Part shown: positions 8,987-19,483 of the stretch, piece after piece
Layout of the letters: each line of letters starts with the position of its first letter
Position numbering within the stretch: the stretch's first letter is position 1
Position numbers and translations under genes: made by a program
Notes under the pieces: generated by a model
Databases searched by the model: none
What the model was told of the DNA's origin: nothing
The model's input: only the letters and a program-made list of their open reading frames with translations
NCBI RefSeq assembly: GCF_028307215.1
Contig: NZ_JAQMHV010000003.1
Span: 186,001-250,000 of the forward strand
DNA length: 64,000 nucleotides
Reading direction: 5' to 3'
Source of the DNA: Falsirhodobacter sp. 20TX0035
GTDB lineage: Bacteria > Pseudomonadota > Alphaproteobacteria > Rhodobacterales > Rhodobacteraceae

Positions 8987-9104
8987 CTGCAAGCCCTTTT
9001 GCTCCTGCCTACAGCAACCTCAACATGGATCAATCTTCGCGATGTCTCAATCGACGCTCGGAGCCCTTAGCTCACCTTTACGCCAGCCGCTGCACGGCGC
9101 ACGT

Positions 9105-9123
9105 CTGTGTTAGGCTAACACAG
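9105..9123. promoter_or_regulatory. Perfect 9-bp inverted repeat with one-base centre
   Basis: CTGTGTTAG (9105-9113), a central G, and CTAACACAG (9115-9123). It lies 21 bases beyond the SDR stop codon. Without a T-run it looks more like a dimeric-repressor operator than a terminator; it may be left over from a lost gene. Confidence 0.4.
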
Positions 9124-9144
9124 CCAACTGGGCCGGCACCACCT

Positions 9145-9876
9145 TCAGACCTGTTGCATTCCGCCGTCGACGAACAATTCCACGCCTGCGATGAAGCTCG
9201 CCTCATCGCTGAGTAGGAAAAGTGCGGCAGAGGCAACTTCGCTTGGGCGCGCCATACGCCCCATTGGTATGGTCGCGACGATGGCTGCGCGAACGTCGTC
9301 TGGAACAGCCGCCATCATCTCGGTATCCGTAGATGCGGGTGCCAGAACGTTGACGCGGATGCCGCGAGAGACCAGCTCGGCCGTCCAGGTGCGGGCGTAA
9401 GCACGAACAGCCGCCTTCGTCGCACCATAGGTGGCATAGTCGGCAATGCCCGCACTCCCGGCGACCGATCCCATCAGCACGACGGATCCCCCTTCACGCA
9501 TGATGGGAACCGCTGCCTGAAGCCCGAACACCAGTCCTTTCACGTTGACGGAGAAAAGACGGTCGAAATGTTCAGGGGTCATTTGGCCCAGTGATGCCGG
9601 CTCCGTAATGCCTGCATTAAGGACCAGCGCGTCTATGTGCCCCTGCTCTTGCCGGATCGTCTGCACCACCTGCGCCAGATCCTCGGCATTGCTCGCGTCT
9701 GCGATCAGGCCGCGCGCATCATGGCCGATAGCCTTCGCGGTGTGTTCGACATCCGCAGATTGCCGCCCGGTCAGATAGACCTTTGCGCCTTCGGCGGCCA
9801 GCCGCTCGGCGATCGACCGACCGATCCCCTTCGCGCCGCCAACGACCAGCGCGATCTTGTCCGTCATGCGTCCCAT
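9145..9876 (-). CDS. SDR family NAD(P)-dependent oxidoreductase
   Basis: A 243-residue classical short-chain dehydrogenase. The cofactor motif GGAKGIGRS lies near residue 14, NAG after LVLN near 85, the catalytic Ser in SVAGSAG and Tyr-x-x-x-Lys in YATYGATKAA. The C-terminal FIAGVELFVDGGM is typical. The start is set at ATG 9876 because GAGG lies 8 bases upstream; in-frame ATGs at 9882 and 9867 are possible. The substrate is unknown. It follows the hydrolase gene by 26 bases on the same strand, so both are probably cotranscribed under the divergent LysR regulator. Base composition is less GC-rich than the core genes, suggesting acquisition. Confidence 0.88.
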   Translation of the reverse strand: MGRMTDKIALVVGGAKGIGRSIAERLAAEGAKVYLTGRQSADVEHTAKAIGHDARGLIADASNAEDLAQVVQTIRQEQGHIDALVLNAGITEPASLGQMTPEHFDRLFSVNVKGLVFGLQAAVPIMREGGSVVLMGSVAGSAGIADYATYGATKAAVRAYARTWTAELVSRGIRVNVLAPASTDTEMMAAVPDDVRAAIVATIPMGRMARPSEVASAALFLLSDEASFIAGVELFVDGGMQQV

Positions 9877-9902
9877 GATCATGTCCTCATACTGGAGGGG
9901 CA

Positions 9903-10667
9903 TCATTCCACTGTCCGGGCGGCCTGCGCGATCACTTCGGCCACCTCGTCGGGGCTCGTCATCGGCAGCATGTGGCCGTTTTCGATCTCGACGACCGTCG
10001 AACCCGCGCGTTTGGCCATGCGGCGCTGCAGACCGGTCGCGATGACCCGGTCCTCGGTAGCAATGACGGCCCAACTCGGCTTCCCGCTCCACGCCGCAGC
10101 ATCAACCTCGTGCGCGAGGTTCGCCGAGTTGGTCATGGGCTGGGATCTTGCGACGAAGCGGGCGTCTTTGTCAGAAAGGCCGTTACCGTTCAGCGCGCCG
10201 AATGCGTCTTCACCGAGCAGGAAATGCCCATCGTCAAAGATTTTGAGCTTGTCAGCCGTGAACTCCGTCGGCTCCGAGGTCAGGAGCATGTTGGCGCTTT
10301 CCCCGATGTCCGGCTGGAAGGATGCGACATAGACGAGGCCTTTCACGTCCGGGTCGCCACCGGCTTCGGAGATGATCACGCCGCCATATGAATGACTGAC
10401 AAGCAGCACCGGGCCGCCCTGAACGTCCAGGTTTCGCTGGACCGCCGCAATGTCATCCTCGACAGATGTCATCGGCAGTTGAGAGATCGTGACGTTGAAG
10501 TCCTGTGCGATCAAGCGCTCGTAGACCTCTCGCCAGGTGCTGCCATAGACGTTCCCCCCGTGAACCAGAACGATGTTCTGAACGTCAGCGGCGGCCATGC
10601 CCGGCAGTGCCATTAGAGTGCCAAGCGCTACGCTTCCGAACAGTGAGAGAGTGCGAAGAGTGTTCAT
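9903..10667 (-). CDS. Exported alpha/beta hydrolase
   Basis: 254 residues with a signal peptide (basic start, hydrophobic core LFGSVALGTLMALPGMAAA, cleavage near AAA-DVQ). The mature part opens with the oxyanion segment NIVLVHGG. The nucleophile elbow is SHSYGG, a variant of GxSxG, near residue 94; a late Asp in ATEDRVI and His in ENGHMLPM complete a catalytic triad. It resembles the salicylate-esterase/EstC-like alpha/beta hydrolases of proteobacteria. Substrate is unknown. It is first gene of the pair with the SDR, and divergent from lysR by 108 bases, the usual setting for LysR control. Confidence 0.85.
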   Translation of the reverse strand: MNTLRTLSLFGSVALGTLMALPGMAAADVQNIVLVHGGNVYGSTWREVYERLIAQDFNVTISQLPMTSVEDDIAAVQRNLDVQGGPVLLVSHSYGGVIISEAGGDPDVKGLVYVASFQPDIGESANMLLTSEPTEFTADKLKIFDDGHFLLGEDAFGALNGNGLSDKDARFVARSQPMTNSANLAHEVDAAAWSGKPSWAVIATEDRVIATGLQRRMAKRAGSTVVEIENGHMLPMTSPDEVAEVIAQAARTVE

Positions 10668-10775
10668 TGTTGGTGTCTCTGCCGTTGCTCATTGCTTTCC
10701 GGATGTGAGATAGCCATGGCCCGCACCCATCACTATACTGATTGTAATGATAGCGCTTATCAGCAGAGACTATGA
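10668..10775. promoter_or_regulatory. Divergent control region between hydrolase and lysR
   Basis: This 108-base gap is more AT-rich than its surroundings. It holds an inverted repeat CTGAT (10738-10742) and ATCAG (10759-10763) around a GCGC-centred block at 10751-10760, just before the lysR start. The spacing fits a LysR-type site with a T-N11-A core, but the exact operator cannot be fixed. Confidence 0.4.
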
Positions 10776-11675
10776 ATGGATCGTCGCGATCTTCCCGACC
10801 TGCTCTTGTTTCAGGTGGTGGCCGAGGAGGGCAGCTTCACCCGCGCTGCCCTGCGGCTAGGATGCGCGCAGTCGGGGATCAGTCAGGCGATTGCCGCACT
10901 GGAACAACGCATCGGCCTGCCCCTGCTGGCGCGGACGACGCGCAACGTGCGCCCGACCGAGGCTGGACAGCGCCTTCTGAACTCGTTGAACCCGGCACTT
11001 CGGCTGATCGAGGACGGGCTGACCGAGCTCAGGGAGGCGCGCGGCGGGGTGGTTGGCACCCTGCGGCTGACCTCCCTCGAATATCCGGCAAGAGCGATCA
11101 TGATCCCTGCGCTGACGGGGTTCATGGAGCGATATCCGAACGTGATCGTGGATCTGCGCATCAGCGACCGGCTGACCGACATCGTCGGGGCCGGGTTCGA
11201 TGCCGGTATCCGGATGGGTGCGCATCTGGAGCAGGACATGTCAGCCGTGCCCCTCGGTCCCGACCTGCGCGCGGTAGTTATCGGCTCGCCCGACTACTTC
11301 GCCCGGCGCGGGGTTCCGTGGCGTCTGGAAGATCTCGCCGACCACGCCTGCCTGAACTATCGCCATGCGAGCCACAGCGACCTGTTCCGATGGTCGTTCA
11401 GGCAGGGCCAACGCCGCGTCGAGATGGCCGTCAAAGGTCCGCTGATCGCCGACGATGCCCATGTGCTGATCGAGGCCGCGCTCGCGGGGCAAGGATTGAT
11501 CTACCTGTTCGAACCATACGTCTCGGAACATCTGGCAGCGGGCCGTCTTCGCACCTGCCTTGAAGAGTTCTGCCCGCTCTGGTCGGGGTATCATCTCTAC
11601 TACCCCGGCAGGCATCAGAAATCCGCCGCGCTTGCGGCGCTGGTCGATTACCTCCAGTCCAGAAAGCTGCGATGA
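10776..11675 (+). CDS. LysR family transcriptional regulator
   Basis: 299 residues with an N-terminal winged helix-turn-helix (residues ~5-64; FTRAALRLGCAQSGISQAIAALE is the recognition region, followed by LLARTTRNVRPTEAGQ) and a two-lobed effector domain from ~90. The C-terminal lobe pattern (SPDYFARRG, then GLIYLFEPYV) places it with LTTRs of the DsdC/CrgA-like group that often control divergent oxidoreductase genes. ATG 10776 fits the start; an out-of-frame ATG lies at 10772. The likely target is the divergent hydrolase-SDR pair. The ligand is unknown. Confidence 0.9.
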   Translation: MDRRDLPDLLLFQVVAEEGSFTRAALRLGCAQSGISQAIAALEQRIGLPLLARTTRNVRPTEAGQRLLNSLNPALRLIEDGLTELREARGGVVGTLRLTSLEYPARAIMIPALTGFMERYPNVIVDLRISDRLTDIVGAGFDAGIRMGAHLEQDMSAVPLGPDLRAVVIGSPDYFARRGVPWRLEDLADHACLNYRHASHSDLFRWSFRQGQRRVEMAVKGPLIADDAHVLIEAALAGQGLIYLFEPYVSEHLAAGRLRTCLEEFCPLWSGYHLYYPGRHQKSAALAALVDYLQSRKLR

Positions 11676-11723
11676 GCGTGAGATGCCTATGGCGCTTATC
11701 CGGACATCGACGCCGACGAACGT

Positions 11724-11738
11724 CCGCTTTGTCCCATG
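11724..11738 (+). repeat. Short dispersed repeat, copy 1
   Basis: CCGCTTTGTCCCATG is identical to 13334-13348. In both places it is followed within 40-70 bases by a GCGG-rich segment and a CTTTAAC end, suggesting a decayed element about 60-90 bases long. The two copies flank the DUF2254 gene. The rest of 11676-11858 shows no gene. Confidence 0.45.
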
Positions 11739-11858
11739 ATCAACGTGCAGAGCCCGGAGCGGACTTTTGACTTTAACGCCATACGTGCCCACTCCGGTGA
11801 CTGGTGACCCGTGCCTGACGGGTGCTGCAGGGCAAACCTTGCAGTTCGATGTCCGAAG

Positions 11859-13061
11859 TTAAAGCGCGGCAAGCATTTGGCGCTCTGCAGCCAACGGCAA
11901 TGCATCTCCGCGTTGCAAGGCAAGCTTCGATTGCAACGCCACAGCTGTGCGGAACTCAGATGAACCAAGTTCCGTCAGTGCCGCCAGCGATTTTTGCAAG
12001 CGAATTTGAATCTCCACCGCTGCGGCACCATCGCGAGCGATCACCATGAACGCATCCTCCAGCATGTCGTTGTCGCTCAGGGCTTTCATGTAGACGCGAT
12101 CATGTTGCGGTTCCACGTCCAGCGGCCCTTCGGCCCAGAGTGTCAGCAACCGAGTTATTCGCCCGATTATGTCGATTGCGGTGCCGGAATCATTCATGGC
12201 GGGGGATAGCGCCCGCGACGCCACTTCAGCCAACACCACAAGACCGAAGCGCGGGTCCTGATCAAAAGACCGCTCCTCGCCCACCGTAAAGGCATCCAGT
12301 GCATCCTCGACCTCAGCCGTCGCCCAGCCGAGGATCGTGCCGCGATAGATAAAAGCCCCTGGCAATTTCAAGACGTGGATGCGGCAGCCCAACCGATTGG
12401 CAACCGCTTGCAAGGCTGCAGTGTCGATGTGCTGAAGATAGCCAACCTCATGCGCGAGGATCGGATGGGCGTGCGACGGCGGGTCGTAATATGGCTGACA
12501 GCCAAGATAGGGATTCTTCAGCCGCCGCTCTATCGCCTCGCGCGCGGCGGCTTCCACACGGCCCGCTGTCTCCCCTACGCGGCCAAGGCGGGTCAGATGG
12601 TCAATCCACCGCAGTAACGATATAACGATCAACCCGATGATGCCGATGGTGAAGAAGAACAGCACGATCCGCCCACGCTCGCCATAGGCTCCTGTAGGCA
12701 GCACGATCAGCCCGACAATGGCGAACAGGAATGATCCGATGAAGGTCGAGAGCGCATTCTGCGAGACGCGATCCTCGATCAGCAAGCGGGTCGCCCGGGG
12801 CGTCACGTTGCTGGTTGCAGACCCATATGCCGCAGTCACGATACTCAGAGAGAATGTTGTCACTGCCAGCATCGACGAGGCGATGATATTCAGGAGTCCG
12901 CCGACCGCGTCAGCGCCGATCTTGCCGGGCAGCGTCCATGGGATGAACCTTTCCACCACGGCAGCAAGTATCGCAACCGCGATCCCAAGCATCCCGATCA
13001 ACGTTGTTCGGAGCCAGAGCCTGCGCGTCAGCCGGGTGAGAACCCATTTCCAGCGGCTCAT
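11859..13061 (-). CDS. DUF2254 family membrane protein
   Basis: 400 residues. The start is chosen at ATG 13061, where GGAG stands 6 bases upstream; ATG 13073 is in frame. An N-terminal membrane domain holds about four helices (LIGMLGIAVAILAAVV near 25; NIIASSMLAVTTFSLSIV near 60; two around 105-150). A soluble part follows with the HPILAHEVGYLQHID segment and the conserved RALSPAMNDSGTAIDII motif that marks DUF2254. Function is unknown. It sits alone between two copies of a short repeat, with no partner gene. Confidence 0.85.
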   Translation of the reverse strand: MSRWKWVLTRLTRRLWLRTTLIGMLGIAVAILAAVVERFIPWTLPGKIGADAVGGLLNIIASSMLAVTTFSLSIVTAAYGSATSNVTPRATRLLIEDRVSQNALSTFIGSFLFAIVGLIVLPTGAYGERGRIVLFFFTIGIIGLIVISLLRWIDHLTRLGRVGETAGRVEAAAREAIERRLKNPYLGCQPYYDPPSHAHPILAHEVGYLQHIDTAALQAVANRLGCRIHVLKLPGAFIYRGTILGWATAEVEDALDAFTVGEERSFDQDPRFGLVVLAEVASRALSPAMNDSGTAIDIIGRITRLLTLWAEGPLDVEPQHDRVYMKALSDNDMLEDAFMVIARDGAAAVEIQIRLQKSLAALTELGSSEFRTAVALQSKLALQRGDALPLAAERQMLAAL

Positions 13062-13464
13062 CTGTATCTCCATCTATGCCTGCGGCTCAACGAGACGTTG
13101 GCGCGTGCCGTTCCATCCGGGCCCTCCGCTTCATTACAATTCGACTCCGCCCGCTTCGCTCTGCGTCGATCCGCACGGGGGGCAGAAACCGACCGGTCCC
13201 GCAAGACACAGGCCGTTTGACGCTTAAGTTCGTGCGCAGGCTTCCCAAAGTTGAGAGGAGCCGAGAACGATAAAGGTATGCCGATATTCTTAATGCTGCG
13301 ACAGCTGCGCTAGCGGCGTCGCGGGTCGAATGGCCGCTTTGTCCCATGTGCTGCCGCAGCGGTCGGGTCCAGGCGCGGGAACGCTTTGAGCCCAAAGCCG
13401 ACCTTTAACACCCGTAGAACGTTTCCTGACAAGAGATGCGGCATTAGGTCACGAACCCTACTCG
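13062..13464. other. Intergenic region without a recognisable gene
   Basis: No reading frame on either strand shows family-like sequence. The only structure noted is the dispersed repeat copy at 13334-13348. The composition is mixed and AT-richer around 13240-13300. Confidence 0.6.
13334..13348 (+). repeat. Short dispersed repeat, copy 2
   Basis: The same 15 bases as 11724-11738, in the same orientation, with a related tail (GCGGGAACGCTTTGAGCC near 13376, then CCTTTAAC near 13403). Confidence 0.45.
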
Positions 13465-13492
13465 TTGACGGTTAGGCTCGCATGGTTATCTT
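13465..13492 (+). promoter_or_regulatory. Probable nhaA promoter
   Basis: TTGACG (13465-13470), a 16-base spacer and TATCTT (13487-13492) approximate the -35 and -10 boxes of a housekeeping promoter. Transcription would start near 13500, leaving a leader of about 80 bases. Confidence 0.45.
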
Positions 13493-13499
13493 GCGACCC

Positions 13500-13578
13500 G
13501 AGGCGTGTGCTGCGTGCGCCCAGGGTTCCCCCTGAATACGGAGACCAACTCAACCTTTTCCGGAAGGAATGCAGAGCC
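13500..13578 (+). promoter_or_regulatory. Structured 5' leader of nhaA, candidate nhaA-I type (lithium) riboswitch
   Basis: A compact hairpin CAGGG-TTCC-CCCTG (13521-13534) is followed by the purine-rich AATACGGAGACCAAC. The ribosome site GGAAGGA (13562-13568) can pair through AAGG (13564-13567) with CCTT (13554-13557), a sequestering arrangement. Known nhaA-I and nhaA-II RNA motifs precede nhaA genes in proteobacteria and belong to lithium-sensing riboswitch classes. Assignment here rests on position and hairpin only; a covariance-model search was not possible. Confidence 0.35.
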
Positions 13579-14763
13579 ATGTCCAACCATTCCCACAGGG
13601 GCAATCCGACCTTTCGCCGCTTTCTGAACAGCGAGGCTTCGGGCGGCCTGGTCCTCATGGGCGTCGCCGTTCTGGCCATCCTGACGGCAAATTCTCCGCT
13701 CGCCCCCACCTATTTCGACGCACTTCATGCCTATGTCGGTCCGCTGAGCTTGCAGCACTGGATCAACGATGCGCTGATGGCGGTGTTCTTCCTGATGGTG
13801 GGGCTGGAGATCAAGCGGGAGATGACGGATGGCCAGCTGTCTACATGGCCGCGCCGTATCTTGCCGGGAGTGGCCGCGATCGGCGGCATGGCCATCCCTG
13901 CGCTGATCTACGTCGCGTTCAACATGAATGATCCGGCCGCCTTGCGGGGTTGGGCGATACCGTCGGCCACCGACATCGCCTTCGCGCTTGGTGTGCTGTC
14001 GTTGCTAGGTCCGCGCGTCCCCGCGTCGCTCAAGGTGTTTCTTGCAGCGCTGGCAATCATCGACGATCTGGGTGCAGTGATCGTGATCGCGCTCTTCTAC
14101 ACCGCAGATCTGTCGGTGCCGGACCTCATAGGGGCAGTGATCGTAGTTGTGTTGTTGGTCGCCCTGAACCTGCGGCGGGTGGGCAGCCTAACGCCCTATC
14201 TTGTGCTGGGTGTCGTTCTATGGGTGCTGGTGCTGCGGTCCGGCATCCATGCGACGCTGGCCGGCGTGATCCTCGCGCTGACCATTCCGATCAAGCTGAC
14301 CCCCTCGACCCCGGAGGCATCTCCGAACGACTCGCCCCTGCACCGGTTGGAACACGCGCTGCATCTCCCCGTGGCGTTCTTGGTTGTGCCGATCTTCGGC
14401 TTCGCCAACGCGGGCGTATCCTTCGTGGGCGTAACCCCGTCCGTGCTGGTGGAACCACTGACACTGGGCGTGACCGCCGGCTTGGTTCTTGGCAAGCTGA
14501 TCGGTGTCTTTGGCGCGGTGGTGCTGATGGTGCGGACGGGATTGGCCGACCTTCCGGCAGCGGCAAGCTGGGGCCAGGTGCTAGGCGTGTCGCTTCTGTG
14601 TGGTATCGGCTTCACCATGAGCCTGTTCATAGGCCTGCTGGCTTTCGACGACCCGATGATGCAGGATCGCGTGAAGTTCGGCATCCTAGCTGGATCGCTG
14701 CTTTCGGGACTGGCCGGCTATGTCATCTTGCGTGTTGCGCGACGCGAGGTTCAAGTTAAGTAA
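13579..14763 (+). CDS. nhaA: Na+/H+ antiporter NhaA
   Basis: Inner-membrane electrogenic antiporter that exports Na+ (or Li+) for protons at alkaline pH. 394 residues (E. coli 388) with about twelve hydrophobic segments. The ion-site acids are present: Asp in [10 protein letters not shown] and the Asp pair in AIIDDLGAV, corresponding to D133, D163 and D164. The start ATG 13579 has GGAAGGA upstream; an earlier in-frame start at 13465 would precede the proposed promoter. Single gene, no nhaR nearby, with a structured leader that may regulate it. It lies in the accessory stretch but looks intact. Confidence 0.95.
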   Translation: MSNHSHRGNPTFRRFLNSEASGGLVLMGVAVLAILTANSPLAPTYFDALHAYVGPLSLQHWINDALMAVFFLMVGLEIKREMTDGQLSTWPRRILPGVAAIGGMAIPALIYVAFNMNDPAALRGWAIPSATDIAFALGVLSLLGPRVPASLKVFLAALAIIDDLGAVIVIALFYTADLSVPDLIGAVIVVVLLVALNLRRVGSLTPYLVLGVVLWVLVLRSGIHATLAGVILALTIPIKLTPSTPEASPNDSPLHRLEHALHLPVAFLVVPIFGFANAGVSFVGVTPSVLVEPLTLGVTAGLVLGKLIGVFGAVVLMVRTGLADLPAAASWGQVLGVSLLCGIGFTMSLFIGLLAFDDPMMQDRVKFGILAGSLLSGLAGYVILRVARREVQVK

Positions 14764-14861
14764 CGCGTTCTGCGGGGCATTGAATGACTGCAATGTCCCA
14801 GAATGCGACCTAGACACAACCATGGTTGTGCTGCGAACAGCGTGCGGCGGAGAACTCTTCT

Positions 14862-15670
14862 TCAGCGCCGCACGTGAGGCGGCGCATCGGTGGTGACGCC
14901 AAGGATCCAGTCCTTCTGCTGCGCGAGAGGGCGTGCGTCGTCGTCACGCTCGGGTTCCTGCGCAGCTTTCAACCCTCCATTCGCATCTGCGGCTCGCAGC
15001 CAAGATTCTACGACGGAGTGGTCTTGCTGGTCTTGTATCCGTCCGTCGTGCGGGTAGTCGCTCGACCATAGGTGCAAATAGATCGCGGCTAATGTCGAGG
15101 CGCGCTTTGGCACCGCCCACTCGTCATGGAGCTAGACTGCAGATCGGGCAGCGCGACGGATGCGGTGCAGGAACGGCAGACCTGCGTGGATAGACTTTGC
15201 AACCTGCCCAGTCACCTTGAAATGAAACACGAACTTCACACCGCAGATACTCTCGACCCAACGCCGCCCGCGCGTTTCTCCGCCACTGCGTGCTGCCAGT
15301 CTCGCCATATCCGTTCGCACAAAGTCGATGCAGAAACTGCGCTTTTCCGTCGGGCAATGCGTCGAGGTCGTCGAGAAAGCAATCCGGAGCGAGTGACAGA
15401 TCATGCCAAGCGAAGTAGGCCTCGGGGAGGAGATGGCATGGTCGATCCCGGCAATGGTCGGCAGACCCTAGGCTAGACGCGCGTTCCGCCGGTCTGCCAG
15501 TCCTCGTCGCGTCCAGTAGCACTTAGGACCCTTAGGTGGCGGAACCTGCGCTGCCGGCCCGATGCTTCCGTCATGTAGATCCTCAGACCCTGCAGGCTGG
15601 TGTCTGTCGTCTCCGCCCCGGAGCAGTCGATGCCGATGGTGCTGGAACTGATTGGCTTCTCCGCAAGCAA
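14862..15670 (-). pseudogene. Frameshifted DUF429-like protein pseudogene
   Basis: On the minus strand, pieces of one protein appear in changing frames. In order: STIGIDCSGAETTDTSLQGL; then GPKCYWTRRGLAD; then TIAGIDHAIS; then PEAYFAWHDLSLAPDCFLDD; then CIDFVR and GVKFVFHFKVTGQVAKSIHA; then IYLHLWSSDYPHDGRIQDQQ; then WLRAADANGG, ending near DWILGV. Together these match the order of a DUF429-like (RNase H-fold) family: a GIDxSGA start, PP-GPKxYWTRRGLA, a GIDH motif, FHFxVQGxVAKxTHAG and WLREAD-NG. At least three or four frame changes and an in-frame TAG (15470-15472) make it non-functional. No other gene is seen in 14764-15780. Confidence 0.75.
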
Positions 15671-15672
15671 AG

Positions 15673-15688
15673 ACCGCCCGAAGGCGGT
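15673..15688 (-). terminator. UUCG-loop terminator after the complex I accessory gene
   Basis: On the minus strand ACCGCC-TTCG-GGCGGT is followed by CTTTGCTT. It lies 93 bases downstream of the stop codon of the minus-strand gene at 15781-16092. The hairpin core resembles the one at 8776-8793. Confidence 0.7.
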
Positions 15689-15780
15689 TTCAGCAAAATC
15701 AACGGCTTGCGAAACCTATGCACCGAACTGGAAAAACTTTGCCCTGAACGGCAGCAACTATGCCCCGAACTACACAACCC

Positions 15781-16092
15781 TCAGTGCGTCCAGTTGCCCT
15801 TGCGGTCGGTCGCGAAATTCTCGCCATAGCCGCGCGCGCGGATGTTCGGCTTGCGCGACTGCGGGGGCTGCACCTCCGCCTCGATCCCGTTCTCGCGCGC
15901 ATAGGCTTCGGCCGCTTCCTGCGTGTCGAAGCGCAGGCGCACCTGCCGCTGCGTATCGTCCGAGGAGGTCCACCCCATCAGCGGATCGATCTCCCGCGCC
16001 GTGGCGGGGGCGTAGTCCAGGACCCATTCCTTGGTCTTGGCCTGTCCCGACTGCATGGCCGTCCGGGCCGGCTTGTAGATTCGTGCGCGCAT
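15781..16092 (-). CDS. NDUFS4-like ETC complex I accessory subunit
   Basis: 103 residues beginning [16 protein letters not shown], followed by WVLDYAP, the [19 protein letters not shown] core, [11 protein letters not shown] and a [17 protein letters not shown] end. This is the conserved region of the NDUFS4/AQDQ family (PF04800). Alphaproteobacteria such as Paracoccus carry this accessory subunit of NADH:ubiquinone oxidoreductase, and it helps stabilise the peripheral arm. It is encoded alone, away from any nuo operon, and divergent from uvrB across 108 bases. Confidence 0.9.
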   Translation of the reverse strand: MRARIYKPARTAMQSGQAKTKEWVLDYAPATAREIDPLMGWTSSDDTQRQVRLRFDTQEAAEAYARENGIEAEVQPPQSRKPNIRARGYGENFATDRKGNWTH

Positions 16093-16200
16093 CGTGGTCC
16101 TCCGATCAACCTATCTAGCGAAATCCCCGGCAAGGCCGCAAGGCCATCTTGAACCGGAACAAAGACAGACCAAATCAAGGGCCTGACAAGGGAATCGCCG

Positions 16201-18381
<2,181 letters not shown>

Positions 18382-18385
18382 CTGC

Positions 18386-19483
18386 ATGGCGATCCTGATC
18401 GGGGCGGAGATCTACCGCCATTCGACCTATGGGCGGCAGCACCCCCTGCGGGTGCCGCGCGTGTCCACGGTGATCGACCTTGCCCGCGCGCTTGGCTGGC
18501 TGCCGCCCGACCGCTATCGCACCAGCCCGCGGGCCAAGGTGTCAGCCCTCGCCGCGTGGCACGACCCCGACTACCTTTCGGCGCTTCAGGCGGGGGAAGG
18601 GATGAACGCCCCCACGCCCGAGATGCTGAGCCGCTTCCACCTCGGCACCCTGTCGAATCCCGTCTTCCCCGAGATGTTTCGCCGCCCCGCCACCGGCGCG
18701 GGCGGCATGCTGCTGGCGGCGGAGCTGGTGGAGCAGGGGGGCGTCGTGCAGGTGCCGGGGGCGGGCACCCATCACGGGCTGCCGGACCGGGCCAACGGTT
18801 TCTGCTATCTGAACGACTGCGTGCTGGGGATGCTGGCTTTGCGGCGCCTTGGCATCCGGCGGATCGCCTATGTGGACATCGACGCCCATCACTGCGACGG
18901 CGTGCAGCACGCCTTTACGGGCGATCCCGACGCGCTCCTGATCTCCACGCACGAGGAAGGGCGCTGGCCCTTCACCGGCACGCTGGACGATGATGGCGGC
19001 GGCAACTGTTTGAACCTGCCCGTCCCCCGCGGCTTCAACGACACCGAGATGCGGGCGGTGCTGGAGGATCTGATCCTGCCCGCCCTTCAGGCCTTCCGCC
19101 CCGAGGCGATCATCCTGCAATGCGGCGCCGACGCGGTGGAGGAGGACCCCCTGGCCCGCCTGTCCCTGTCCAACAACGCGCATATGGAGGTGGCGGCGGC
19201 GCTGCGTCCGCTGGCGCCGCGCTTCATCGTGACGGGCGGGGGCGGCTATAACCCCTGGACCGTGGGGCGCTGCTGGACGGCCGTCTGGTCCGTCCTGTCG
19301 GGGCAGGAGGTGCCGGACCATCTGCCCGAAGCCGCGCAAACCGTTCTGCGCGACCTGTCCTGGCGCGGCGGGGCGCGCCCCGGCCCCGCGCCGCACATCC
19401 TGACCACCCTGCGCGACCCCGCGCGCGAAGGGCCGGTACGTAGCGAGATCCGGACGCGGATCGCGGCCTTACGCGGCCGATAG
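18386..19483 (+). CDS. Histone deacetylase family (AcuC-like) amidohydrolase
   Basis: 365 residues of the zinc-dependent HDAC/acetylpolyamine amidohydrolase fold. The catalytic His pair is in GAGTHHGLPDRANGFCYLND. The zinc and charge-relay region is DIDAHHCDGVQ, where the usual HHGDG reads HHCDG. Later motifs are GADAVEEDPL and the Tyr loop GGGGYNP. Bacterial relatives deacetylate acetyl-CoA synthetase, acetylpolyamines or other small amides; the substrate here is not known. The start ATG 18386 is 4 bases after uvrB. Its 3' end overlaps the convergent tpiA by 15 bases. Confidence 0.9.
   Translation: MAILIGAEIYRHSTYGRQHPLRVPRVSTVIDLARALGWLPPDRYRTSPRAKVSALAAWHDPDYLSALQAGEGMNAPTPEMLSRFHLGTLSNPVFPEMFRRPATGAGGMLLAAELVEQGGVVQVPGAGTHHGLPDRANGFCYLNDCVLGMLALRRLGIRRIAYVDIDAHHCDGVQHAFTGDPDALLISTHEEGRWPFTGTLDDDGGGNCLNLPVPRGFNDTEMRAVLEDLILPALQAFRPEAIILQCGADAVEEDPLARLSLSNNAHMEVAAALRPLAPRFIVTGGGGYNPWTVGRCWTAVWSVLSGQEVPDHLPEAAQTVLRDLSWRGGARPGPAPHILTTLRDPAREGPVRSEIRTRIAALRGR

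Noticed and set aside
13087-13395. Possible small minus-strand gene
   Set aside because: The peptide is Arg/Ser-rich with no family-like pattern and no good ribosome site, and it overlaps the dispersed repeat.
14862-15670. Transposase or integrase remnant
   Set aside because: Initially suspected because of broken frames, but the fragment order and motifs fit a DUF429-like protein, and no inverted repeats or target duplications were seen.
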